Assembly (NCBI RefSeq): GCF_000176135.1
Contig: NZ_ACZN01000018.1
Location: 868,001-932,000 of the forward strand
Direction of reading: 5' to 3'
Source: Vibrio coralliilyticus ATCC BAA-450
GTDB taxonomy: Bacteria; Pseudomonadota; Gammaproteobacteria; Enterobacterales; Vibrionaceae
Length of the DNA stretch: 64,000 nucleotides
A model generated the notes under the pieces. The model made no database searches. It was not told where the DNA came from and worked only from the letters and a program-made list of their open reading frames with translations. The position numbers and the translations under genes were made by a program. Positions 23,351 to 31,679 of this stretch are shown here, piece by piece (positions within the stretch are counted from its first letter, which is position 1; each line of letters opens with the position of its first letter).

Positions 23351-25129
23351 TTATTCTGCGTCTTTCTCTTTTGCAGCCGTTACTGCAATCGCAAGCTCTT
23401 CAAGTGCTGCTGGGTTTGCAACACTTGGTGCATCGGTAAGTAGACACGCCGCCGCTGTTGTTTTAGGGAACGCGATAACGTCACGGATGTTCTCCGTACC
23501 ACATAGCAGCATAACCAGACGGTCTAGGCCGAATGCAAGACCTGCATGTGGAGGCGTACCAAATTTCAAAGCGTCAAGTAGGAAGCCAAACTTAAGCTGC
23601 TGTTCTTCTGCATCGATGCCTAGAATATCAAACACCGCTGCCTGCATTTCTGCGTTGTGAATACGAACAGAGCCACCACCAACTTCGTAGCCGTTGATAA
23701 CCATATCGTAAGCATTTGAGTTCGCTGCTGCTGGGTTTGCTTTCAATTCTTCAGCATTCACACCTAATGGAGAAGTGAATGGGTGGTGCATTGCGTGCAG
23801 GTTGCCTTCATCGTCTTCTTCGAACATTGGGAAGTCAACAACCCATAGCGGAGCCCATGCGTTCTCGTCTGTTAGTTCAAGGTCTTTACCCAGTTTCAGA
23901 CGCAGTGCACCCATTGCTTCTGCAACTGTGTTCGCTTTATCTGCACCGAATAGAATGATGTCGCCAGATTCAGCTTGAGTGCGATCCAGAATACCGTTAA
24001 TCACATCTTCATTTAGGAATTTAGCCACTGGAGATTGGATACCTTCCATGCCTGCTGCACGGTCGTTAACCTTCATCCATGCCAGACCTTTCGCACCGTA
24101 GATGCCAACGAACTCACCGTAACCATCAATCTGCTTACGAGTTAGAGAAGCACCACCTGGTACGCGAATCACTGCAACGCGACCTTTCTCATCGTTTGCT
24201 GGACCAGAGAATACTTTGAACTCAACGTCTTTTACTAGGTCAGCAACATCTACTAGCTCTAGTGGGTTACGTAGATCTGGCTTGTCAGAACCGAAACGAC
24301 GAATCGCTTCAGAGAAAGGCATCACTGGGAATTGTCCTAGGTCTACGTTTAGTAGCTCTTGCCACATATCGCGAACCATTTTCTCGGTCGTAGCACGAAC
24401 TTCATCAGCCGTCATGAAAGACGTTTCGATATCGATCTGAGTGAATTCTGGTTGACGGTCAGCACGTAAGTCTTCATCACGGAAGCACTTAACGATTTGG
24501 TAGTAACGGTCAAAACCAGACATCATTAGCAGCTGTTTGAATAGCTGCGGAGACTGAGGTAGCGCGTAGAACGAACCTTTGTGAACGCGGCTTGGTACTA
24601 AGTAGTCACGTGCGCCTTCTGGCGTCGCTTTAGTTAGAACTGGAGTCTCAATGTCTAGGAAACCATTGTCATCTAGGAAACGACGAACAAAGCTAGAAGC
24701 TTTAGCACGTAGCTTGATGCGATCGCTCATTTCAGGGCGACGAAGATCTAGATAACGGTACTTTAGACGCTGCTCTTCAGAGTTCTTCTGGTTAAAGTCT
24801 AGTGGCAGAACGTCCGCACGGTTGATGATTTCAAGACCTTTCGCGATGATCTCAACTTCACCCGTCGCCATATCTTTGTTTACTTGGCTATCTGGGCGAA
24901 CACGAACTTCACCAGTTAGCTTGATACAGAATTCATTACGAAGTGTGTTAGCTACTTCATACGCATCTGCCATATCTGGATCAACAACTACCTGAACGAC
25001 GCCTTCACGATCTCGCATATCGATAAAAATAAGACCGCCTAAATCACGACGACGGTTAACCCAGCCGCAAAGTTCTACAGTTTGTCCTGCAAGGGACTTG
25101 TTCAGGTGACCACAGTAATGGGTACGCAT
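23351..25129 (-). CDS. aspS: Aspartate--tRNA ligase
   Basis: Class II aminoacyl-tRNA synthetase of the bacterial type, 592 residues. An N-terminal OB-fold anticodon-binding domain contains VELCGWVNRRRDLGG. Motif 2 is FRDEDLRADRQPEFTQID. A GAD insertion domain lies in the middle, and motif 3 is GLAFGLDRLVMLLCG. Whether it charges only tRNA-Asp or also tRNA-Asn cannot be decided without the rest of the genome. Monocistronic, with its own 276-base upstream region. Confidence 0.97.
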   Translation of the reverse strand: MRTHYCGHLNKSLAGQTVELCGWVNRRRDLGGLIFIDMRDREGVVQVVVDPDMADAYEVANTLRNEFCIKLTGEVRVRPDSQVNKDMATGEVEIIAKGLEIINRADVLPLDFNQKNSEEQRLKYRYLDLRRPEMSDRIKLRAKASSFVRRFLDDNGFLDIETPVLTKATPEGARDYLVPSRVHKGSFYALPQSPQLFKQLLMMSGFDRYYQIVKCFRDEDLRADRQPEFTQIDIETSFMTADEVRATTEKMVRDMWQELLNVDLGQFPVMPFSEAIRRFGSDKPDLRNPLELVDVADLVKDVEFKVFSGPANDEKGRVAVIRVPGGASLTRKQIDGYGEFVGIYGAKGLAWMKVNDRAAGMEGIQSPVAKFLNEDVINGILDRTQAESGDIILFGADKANTVAEAMGALRLKLGKDLELTDENAWAPLWVVDFPMFEEDDEGNLHAMHHPFTSPLGVNAEELKANPAAANSNAYDMVINGYEVGGGSVRIHNAEMQAAVFDILGIDAEEQQLKFGFLLDALKFGTPPHAGLAFGLDRLVMLLCGTENIRDVIAFPKTTAAACLLTDAPSVANPAALEELAIAVTAAKEKDAE

Positions 25130-25405
25130 AATGAATTTCCCAATCTCTTTAAATTCGTTAATTACTCGATATCAGCGTTTTCCTAGCTGATAGCGCAAAG
25201 ATCCATTTATACGCTGAAAGTCATTCAAAATCGACTACTCAGAATACAATTTATTGCTATTTATCTAGTTTTGATGCTTTTTAGCGCAATAAAAGAGCAA
25301 AACCACATCAATCAGAAAAAATTGGCGCTGATTATAGCTTGAAAGTACCGTTCTCTTCAAAACTCTCGTAAAGTGGTTAAGCGTTAAAGGTAGAGATGGC
25401 TCAAT

Positions 25406-26245
25406 ATGGATGGATTCCCCCTAAGACTTGGCTTGACCATGTGGTCTCACAACAACTGGCAACAAAGCTTCTACGGTAGTGGCACCAAGCCCGCCGAAAG
25501 GCTAGAAAAGTACGCTCAGGTTTTCCATACTGTCGAAGGGAATACGACATTCTACGCCACACCAAGTGTTTCAACCGTGCAGAACTGGCGAGCTGCGACG
25601 CATGATGATTTCAAATTCACTTTTAAGCTGCCAAAAGCGATCACTCACCAACAAATGCTACGAGGCAGTCAAGGGCCACTCAATGAGTTCATGCAAATCA
25701 TGGCACCTTTGCATGACCGCATCGGCCAGTGGACCATTCAGTTGCCAGCGGCTTTTGGCCCAGAACATCTCAGCGACCTGCAAAGATTCTGCGATTTATT
25801 CCCACCAAACTTCCCTATTGGCGTTGAAGTTCGACACCCCGCTTTTTTCGCTAAAGGTGAAGAAGAGCGTCAATTGAACCAGTGGCTGCACGAGAAAGGC
25901 TACGACCGGATCATCATGGATAGCCGGCCTGTGTTTGCAGCAAAACCGGACAATGAAGCCATCATTGATGCACAGCAAAAGAAACCTAAAGTCCCAGTAC
26001 ACGCTATCGCCACAGCCTCACACCCCATGATTCGCTTTATCGGTCATCCAACGGAGTCTGAAAACTACGCTTTTTTCACCCCTTGGCTGAAAAAGCTACC
26101 AGAGTGGATAGCCGAAGGTAAGCAACCTTATGTAATGATTCATACCGCCGACAATATTATTGCGCCAGAACTTGCGGGTAATTTGTACAAAATGCTGCAA
26201 AACAATACTCAATTGCCTGACTTATCAGCATTCCCCGGCAAATGA
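25406..26245 (+). CDS. yecE: DUF72 family protein (YecE-like)
   Basis: 279 residues, TIM-barrel-like DUF72 protein. Typical segments are LRLGLTMWSHNNWQQSFYG, KYAQVFHTVEGNTTFYATPS, FKFTFKLPKAITH, IGVEVRHPAFF and YVMIHTADNI. E. coli yecE lies beside aspS-like and cmoA/cmoB loci, and the same order aspS-yecE-cmoA-cmoB is seen here. No reaction is known for the family. A hairpin with a T-run follows at 26301. Confidence 0.85.
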   Translation: MDGFPLRLGLTMWSHNNWQQSFYGSGTKPAERLEKYAQVFHTVEGNTTFYATPSVSTVQNWRAATHDDFKFTFKLPKAITHQQMLRGSQGPLNEFMQIMAPLHDRIGQWTIQLPAAFGPEHLSDLQRFCDLFPPNFPIGVEVRHPAFFAKGEEERQLNQWLHEKGYDRIIMDSRPVFAAKPDNEAIIDAQQKKPKVPVHAIATASHPMIRFIGHPTESENYAFFTPWLKKLPEWIAEGKQPYVMIHTADNIIAPELAGNLYKMLQNNTQLPDLSAFPGK

Positions 26246-26300
26246 TGGCAATTCGCAGTTACAGATGTTCTGAGTAGAATTGTCTCAACACATGACACGA

Positions 26301-26333
26301 GCGCGATTTTCTCATAAAATACGCGCCTTTTTT
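26301..26333 (+). terminator. Terminator after yecE
   Basis: GCGCGATTTT pairs with AAAAT plus CGCGC across a one-base bulge and is followed by CTTTTTT. It separates yecE from the cmoAB unit. Confidence 0.65.
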
Positions 26334-26366
26334 GATGCCACTGCGAAACTTGTCAGAGAATCGATT

Positions 26367-27103
26367 ATGAATCCTAAGAGCAATCCAGATACGATGTTTT
26401 CCGCTCCTATCGATAAATAGGAGACTTCACGTTTGATGAGCGTGTTGCAGAAGTCTTTCCTGATATGATTCAGCGATCTGTTCCTGGGTACAGTAATATC
26501 ATCTCTGCCATTGGCATGTTGGCCGAAAGGTTCGTTAAACCGCATTCAAACATTTACGATCTTGGCTGCTCACTCGGTGCCGCGACGTTATCCATGCGTC
26601 GTCATATTCAGCAGGAAGGTTGCCAAATCATTGCAGTCGACAACTCGTCCGCCATGGTTGAGCGTTGTAAACTGCACGTCAATGCTTACCGCAGCGATAC
26701 ACCTGTGGATGTGGTGGAAGCAGACATTCGCAATATCGAAATCCAAAACGCTTCTGTCGTGGTACTCAATTTCACGCTGCAGTTTCTTTCACCTCAGGAT
26801 AGGTATACTTTGCTGGAGAAAATCTATGCGGGTCTGCGTCCGGGGGGCATTTTGATCTTGTCAGAAAAGTATGTGTTTGAAGATCAAGTGTCTAATGAAC
26901 TGCTCATCGACCTTCATCATGACTTTAAGCGCGCCAACGGTTATAGCGAATTGGAAATCAGCCAGAAGCGCAGTGCGATTGAAAACGTCATGCGCCCTGA
27001 TTCGAAAAAGGAACACAAAGAGCGTTTTGCCGAAATCGGCTTTAGTAGCTTCGATGTCTGGTTCCAATGTTTCAACTTTGGTTCAATGTTCGCGATAAAG
27101 TAG
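26367..27103 (+). pseudogene. cmoA: cmoA with one-base frameshift near the 5' end
   Basis: CmoA makes carboxy-S-adenosyl-methionine from SAM and prephenate for the cmo5U34 tRNA modification. The frame from ATG 26367 reads MNPKSNPDTMFSAPIDK and hits TAG at 26418. One base later in phase, the family sequence continues as IGDFTFDERVAEVFPDMIQRS and runs unbroken to 27103. Restoring one A to the run at 26414-26416 gives a full-length product of about 245 residues. The downstream frame has the SAM-binding YDLGCSLGAATLS. Without correction, translation could start only at ATG 26465, losing about 33 residues. Either a real mutation or a homopolymer sequencing error; cmoB 65 bases downstream is intact. 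Confidence 0.88.
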
Positions 27104-27168
27104 CGAAAAATGAGTCGTTCGCTCAGTATGTTGGGCTAAATTGTTTAATTTATTATCAGTGAAAAACT

Positions 27169-28149
27169 ATGTTTAACTTTGCCAATTTTTATCAGTTAAT
27201 TGCCACGGATACGCGCCTTCAGCCATGGCTTAATGTTTTACCTCAGCAGCTAACCGATTGGCAAAACGCAGAGCACGGTGATTTTGGTCGCTGGCTAAAA
27301 GCACTCAACAAAATCCCTGAAGGTTCACCTGATCAGGTTGATCTGAAGCACTCTGTCACTATTGCGAACGATACTCCGTTCCATACTGGTGAGCTGAAAA
27401 AGCTAGAAAACTTGCTCCGTACGTTCCACCCTTGGCGTAAAGGCCCATATCATCTGCACGGCATTCACATTGATACAGAGTGGCGCAGCGATTGGAAATG
27501 GGATCGCGTGCTACCACACATCTCACCACTTAAGAATCGCAGTGTCCTTGATGTTGGCTGTGGCAACGGTTACCACATGTGGCGAATGCTGGGCGAAGGC
27601 GCGCGATTGTGTGTAGGTATTGACCCATCACATTTATTCCTGATTCAGTTTGAAGCAGTACGCAAGCTAATGGGCGATAACCAACGTGCGCATTTGCTGC
27701 CACTGGGTATCGAACAGCTACCGAAACTTGAAGCATTTGATACTGTGTTCAGCATGGGCGTGCTATACCACCGCCGCTCTCCACTCGACCACTTGATTCA
27801 ACTTAAAGATCAGCTTGTGGCGGGTGGTGAGTTGATTTTGGAAACGTTAGTCATTGAAGGTGATGAAACTTCCGTGCTTGTACCAGTTGACCGCTATGCT
27901 CAAATGCGTAATGTCTACTTCTTCCCTTCTTCAAAAGCCCTCAAAGTGTGGCTAGAGCAAGTAGGATTTGAGGATGTTCGCATCGTTGACGAAAACGTCA
28001 CTTCTGTCGATGAGCAGCGCACAACTGACTGGATGACGCACAATTCCCTGCCAGACTATCTTGATGCCAACGACCCAAGCAAAACAGTGGAAGGTCATCC
28101 GGCACCTCGTCGAGCAGTACTTGTCGCCAAAAAACCTAATTATGATTAA
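27169..28149 (+). CDS. cmoB: tRNA U34 carboxymethyltransferase CmoB
   Basis: 326 residues. CmoB transfers the carboxymethyl group of carboxy-SAM to 5-hydroxyuridine at tRNA position 34, making cmo5U. The SAM-dependent methyltransferase motif DVGCGNGYHMWRMLG lies at about 125-139. HPWRKGPYHLHGIHIDTEWRSDWKWDR and FSMGVLYHRRSPLDHL are family segments. Second gene of cmoA-cmoB. The third pathway enzyme, cmoM, is at 42652-43443. Confidence 0.95.
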   Translation: MFNFANFYQLIATDTRLQPWLNVLPQQLTDWQNAEHGDFGRWLKALNKIPEGSPDQVDLKHSVTIANDTPFHTGELKKLENLLRTFHPWRKGPYHLHGIHIDTEWRSDWKWDRVLPHISPLKNRSVLDVGCGNGYHMWRMLGEGARLCVGIDPSHLFLIQFEAVRKLMGDNQRAHLLPLGIEQLPKLEAFDTVFSMGVLYHRRSPLDHLIQLKDQLVAGGELILETLVIEGDETSVLVPVDRYAQMRNVYFFPSSKALKVWLEQVGFEDVRIVDENVTSVDEQRTTDWMTHNSLPDYLDANDPSKTVEGHPAPRRAVLVAKKPNYD

Positions 28150-28365
28150 TTATTGACAGACTCCTAACTTTTTAGGTACTTCAAATACTTAATCTAAACA
28201 CTAAAAGACTCTAAAATTTAGGATGCTGACTGCGTCCTATTTTTTTGCAGTGCATCACTAATCAATACTCAATACAATCTATCAGGGCAATGTGCCTTGT
28301 GAGACCAACGAGTAATGATCTAAACTCCTAATTTATAAACAACTTAATCTAATTCAGGATTTTCA

Positions 28366-29112
28366 ATGTTTACCAAATTGACTCCGGTCATTGCGATTGC
28401 CTTACTTTCAGGCTGCACGCTCACCAACAGTGAGCAATACCATCAGGAAACCCTTGCAGCGATTCAATCTTCAGAAACAAATCTCACACAAAAATTTACT
28501 CGTTTAGAGAGTCAGGTAAGCGATCAAGCCGAACACATTGAAAATCTACAATCTAAGGTCGACATGCTGGATAAAGAGCTGATGAAGTTCAAATACGAAG
28601 CCATGGCCGAAGTAAAGAAAAAGCGCGAACCAGTACTGGTGCCTACTCAAGTCCAAGTTCAAGCTGCACCGACTCAAGACGTTGTGTTAGGTGAGATTGA
28701 AAAAGTGACCATAGATTCTATCAAGCAGGCATTTGACACTCGCATCGATACCGGTGCAGCCACGTCTTCACTCAATGCCGTAAACATCGAAGAATTCGAG
28801 CGTAATGGCAAGAATTGGGTTCGTTTTCACTTATCAGATGGTGAAACCGCGTTAGATGACACGAATTGGATTGAAGCCCCTATCATCCGCTTTGTGAAAA
28901 TACGACAAGCAACAAGCGATAAAATGGAACGCCGCGCGGTCGTAGAATTGTGGGTAAGATTGGGCAAGATTCACGAAAAAACACAGTTCACTTTGGCAGA
29001 TCGTTCTCAGATGACCCATCCTGTGTTATTGGGTCGTGAATTTATCCGAGATATTGCAGTGGTGGATGTCAGTAAACAATACATCCAAACGAAAAACGAA
29101 CAAATACAATAA
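28366..29112 (+). CDS. Retropepsin-like 'ATP-dependent zinc protease' family lipoprotein
   Basis: 248 residues. The N-terminus MFTKLTPVIAIALLSGC looks like a lipoprotein signal with Cys 17. A coiled-coil-like stretch follows (about 25-75; NLTQKFTRLESQVSDQAEHI), then a charged linker. The C-terminal domain carries FDTRIDTGAATSSLNA; DTGA is the aspartic-protease motif of the retropepsin-like family PF05618, which databases name ATP-dependent zinc protease. Members usually neighbour ATP-grasp glutamate ligases, as here. The partner genes follow after 8 and 3 bases. It could cleave or bind a peptide-tagged product in the periplasm; this is inference. Confidence 0.82.
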   Translation: MFTKLTPVIAIALLSGCTLTNSEQYHQETLAAIQSSETNLTQKFTRLESQVSDQAEHIENLQSKVDMLDKELMKFKYEAMAEVKKKREPVLVPTQVQVQAAPTQDVVLGEIEKVTIDSIKQAFDTRIDTGAATSSLNAVNIEEFERNGKNWVRFHLSDGETALDDTNWIEAPIIRFVKIRQATSDKMERRAVVELWVRLGKIHEKTQFTLADRSQMTHPVLLGREFIRDIAVVDVSKQYIQTKNEQIQ

Positions 29113-29120
29113 GGTAGCTT

Positions 29121-30626
29121 ATGACGTCTAAAGTCCCTTTTTATATATCGGTCGTCCTGCTTATTATTGCAGGCATCGCTTTAAGTATGTTCAGGCATCA
29201 GACTTATGGCGTTCCTTGGACACCGGGAGAAACCCGTCAAGTTTGGGATATTGAAGCCCGTGTCGAGTTTAATGCTCAGGCTAAACCTGTTAAGGCGTCA
29301 CTAGCCGCACCACATACTCAAAACGGGTTCACGCTGATCAGTGAATCTTCTTCATCACCAGGCTACGGCGTTTCATACGTTAATACTGAAACTGGGAGAA
29401 GAGCTGAGTGGTCAATTCGCCACGCAGTAGGCGCACAAACTATCTACTACAAAGCGCAATTCCTTGTGGATCCTCAGGCGAAAGTCGAACCACTCAAGCC
29501 AGATCAAGATATCACCCCACCAACCTTTGACGGTCCGACAGAAGCCGCGGCGATCTCTTTAATTGAACGCGCCAACAAACGCTCTGCTGATGACATCACG
29601 TTCACTCGTGAACTGATCAAAATCCTTAACGATTCAGATAGCCAAAACGCTGCTCTATTGCTGAACAAAATGTCCAAAGTGGAAGCGGTCGATAAAATCC
29701 TTGCTCACGCTCAAATACCAAGCAAAGTGGTTGGTGTCATCGAGTTAGAAGATGGCCGTCGACGTCAGACTATTCAGCAGATGAACCAAGTATGGAATGG
29801 TAAAGAGTGGATTCTGTTTAATCCTCAGAACGCTAATCAAGTCATCGCTGAGAACATCCTAGTCTGGGATGAGTCCAATGTATCACTGCTTGATATCATC
29901 GGCGGCCAAAACAGCCAAGTTCACTTCTCGATGATCGCTCAGGAAGTCTCACCAAAACAGGCGACTCTGGACAAAGTTGAAGCAGACGGTCTACTTAACT
30001 TCTCTATCCATAGTTTACCACTTGAAGAGCAGGCGATGTTTAAAACCATCATGCTGATTCCGATTGGTGCACTTATTGTGGTGTTCCTACGTGTCATCAT
30101 TGGCCTGAAAACCTCCGGTACCTTCATGCCAGTCCTGATTGCGGTTGCCTTCGTTCAGACTCAGCTTGTCACTGGTATTGTCGGCTTCTTGCTGATTGTC
30201 GGTACCGGTCTGGTAATACGAAGTTATCTCTCAAGGCTAAACTTGCTGTTAGTCGCTCGGATTTCTGCAGTGATTATCACGGTCATCATGATCATCTCGG
30301 TCTTCACGGTAGTCGCGTTTAAGATTGGTTTGACAGAGGGTCTGTCGATTACCTTCTTCCCGATGATCATCCTTTCTTGGACCATCGAACGTATGTCGAT
30401 TCTATGGGAAGAAGAAGGCGCTAAAGAGGTTATGCTGCAAGGCGGAGGTTCATTAGCAACGGCCGTACTGGTTTACCTAGCGATGACCAGCACTTACATT
30501 CAGCACCTGACTTTCAACTTTATTGGTCTTCAGCTGATTGTTCTGGCAGGTATTCTGCTACTTGGTACTTACACGGGTTACCGTCTAACAGAGCTACGTC
30601 GCTTTAAACCACTAGCGGAGGACTAA
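29121..30626 (+). CDS. Inactive transglutaminase fused to membrane helices
   Basis: 501 residues. One N-terminal helix (about 6-24) is followed by a periplasmic region of nearly 290 residues with a transglutaminase-like fold (IPSKVVGVIELEDG, WNGKEWILFNPQ). About six or seven C-terminal membrane helices follow from residue 310. Active transglutaminases have a Cys before the GIPar segment and a His before W...G.W; neither Cys nor His is present at those places, so the domain appears catalytically dead. This agrees with the family name (inactive transglutaminase, 7TM). The domain may bind the peptide that the neighbouring ligase adds. Middle gene of the three-gene unit. Confidence 0.82.
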   Translation: MTSKVPFYISVVLLIIAGIALSMFRHQTYGVPWTPGETRQVWDIEARVEFNAQAKPVKASLAAPHTQNGFTLISESSSSPGYGVSYVNTETGRRAEWSIRHAVGAQTIYYKAQFLVDPQAKVEPLKPDQDITPPTFDGPTEAAAISLIERANKRSADDITFTRELIKILNDSDSQNAALLLNKMSKVEAVDKILAHAQIPSKVVGVIELEDGRRRQTIQQMNQVWNGKEWILFNPQNANQVIAENILVWDESNVSLLDIIGGQNSQVHFSMIAQEVSPKQATLDKVEADGLLNFSIHSLPLEEQAMFKTIMLIPIGALIVVFLRVIIGLKTSGTFMPVLIAVAFVQTQLVTGIVGFLLIVGTGLVIRSYLSRLNLLLVARISAVIITVIMIISVFTVVAFKIGLTEGLSITFFPMIILSWTIERMSILWEEEGAKEVMLQGGGSLATAVLVYLAMTSTYIQHLTFNFIGLQLIVLAGILLLGTYTGYRLTELRRFKPLAED

Positions 30627-30629
30627 ACG

Positions 30630-31619
30630 ATGCTGACACGTTTAACTTCGCAGTTTACATCGCCAGATAAGCTTCGCCATAAAGGTATTATGGGCATGAA
30701 TCAACGTAACCACAGCTACATTGGTCGTTACAATGATCGCTCAAAATACCCGTTGGTAGATGACAAGCTTAAAACGAAAATCATTGCTCAGCAGCATGGT
30801 GCCACGACACCTGAGTTAATTGGCGTGATCAGTAGCCAAGTGGAAGTCAAAACCATTCATAAGATGGTCAAAGACTGGCCTGGCTTCGTTATTAAGCCCG
30901 CTCAAGGAAGTGGTGGTAAAGGCATCTTGGTTATCACCTCTCACAAGGACGGTATCTACACCAAACCGTCTGGCGCTACGATCAACCAAGAAGACGTTGA
31001 ACGCCATATTAGTAACGCACTGGCGGGTCTTTTTTCGCTAGGTGGTAAAAACGATGTTGCTGTTGTTGAAAACCTGATTAAGTTTGATGACTGCTTCGAC
31101 GGGTTCAGCTACGAAGGTGTACCCGATGTGCGAATCATTGTTTTTAAGGGCTACCCTGTCATGGCAATGATGCGCTGTTCCACTGCCGCCTCTGATGGTA
31201 AAGCAAATTTACACCAAGGTGCGGTAGGTGTCGGTATTGATATCGCGACAGGTCGTGCAGTGAGAGCCGTACAATTCGATCAACCCGTTACGCATCACCC
31301 CGATACAGGTAAAGAACTCGCTACGCTGCAAGTACCTCATTGGGAACGCTTGTTAACATTGGCTTCGAGTGCATGGGAAATGACAGGCTTGGGCTACATG
31401 GGCACTGACATGGTTCTGGATAAAGAAGAAGGGCCTATGGTGCTTGAGCTAAACGCACGTCCGGGCTTAGCTATCCAAATCGCCAATGGCGCTGGGCTAC
31501 TGCCTAGACTGCATCATATAGAAAACCTTGGCTCACCAAGAGTTTATCCAAGCGCAGAAGAACGCGTCGCTTATGCGGCCAAGCAGTTTGGTATATTCGC
31601 CAATGAAGTGACAAGCTAA
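30630..31619 (+). CDS. ATP-grasp alpha-L-glutamate ligase-like protein
   Basis: 329 residues, cytoplasmic. ATP-grasp features are FVIKPAQGSGGKGILVI (ATP-binding Lys and Gly loop), VENLIKFDDCF, and LGYMGTDMVLDKEEGPMVLELNARPG, with the Asp, Glu and Asn metal ligands of the fold. It belongs to the RimK-related glutamate-ligase-like group. These enzymes form amide bonds, adding glutamate or other amino acids to a carboxylate. The substrate is unknown. Last gene of the unit protease - inactive transglutaminase - ligase, three bases after the middle gene, with a terminator right after. Confidence 0.85.
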   Translation: MLTRLTSQFTSPDKLRHKGIMGMNQRNHSYIGRYNDRSKYPLVDDKLKTKIIAQQHGATTPELIGVISSQVEVKTIHKMVKDWPGFVIKPAQGSGGKGILVITSHKDGIYTKPSGATINQEDVERHISNALAGLFSLGGKNDVAVVENLIKFDDCFDGFSYEGVPDVRIIVFKGYPVMAMMRCSTAASDGKANLHQGAVGVGIDIATGRAVRAVQFDQPVTHHPDTGKELATLQVPHWERLLTLASSAWEMTGLGYMGTDMVLDKEEGPMVLELNARPGLAIQIANGAGLLPRLHHIENLGSPRVYPSAEERVAYAAKQFGIFANEVTS

Positions 31620-31635
31620 AAGCTTTCAATAACTC

Positions 31636-31660
31636 AAAACCCGCGACATGCGGGTTTTTT
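31636..31660. terminator. Bidirectional terminator, ligase gene / GMC oxidoreductase
   Basis: AAAACCCGC pairs with GCGGGTTTT around a GACAT loop and is followed by a T-run. Confidence 0.88.
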
Positions 31661-31679
31661 AATCGCTGAAGTAAAACTA

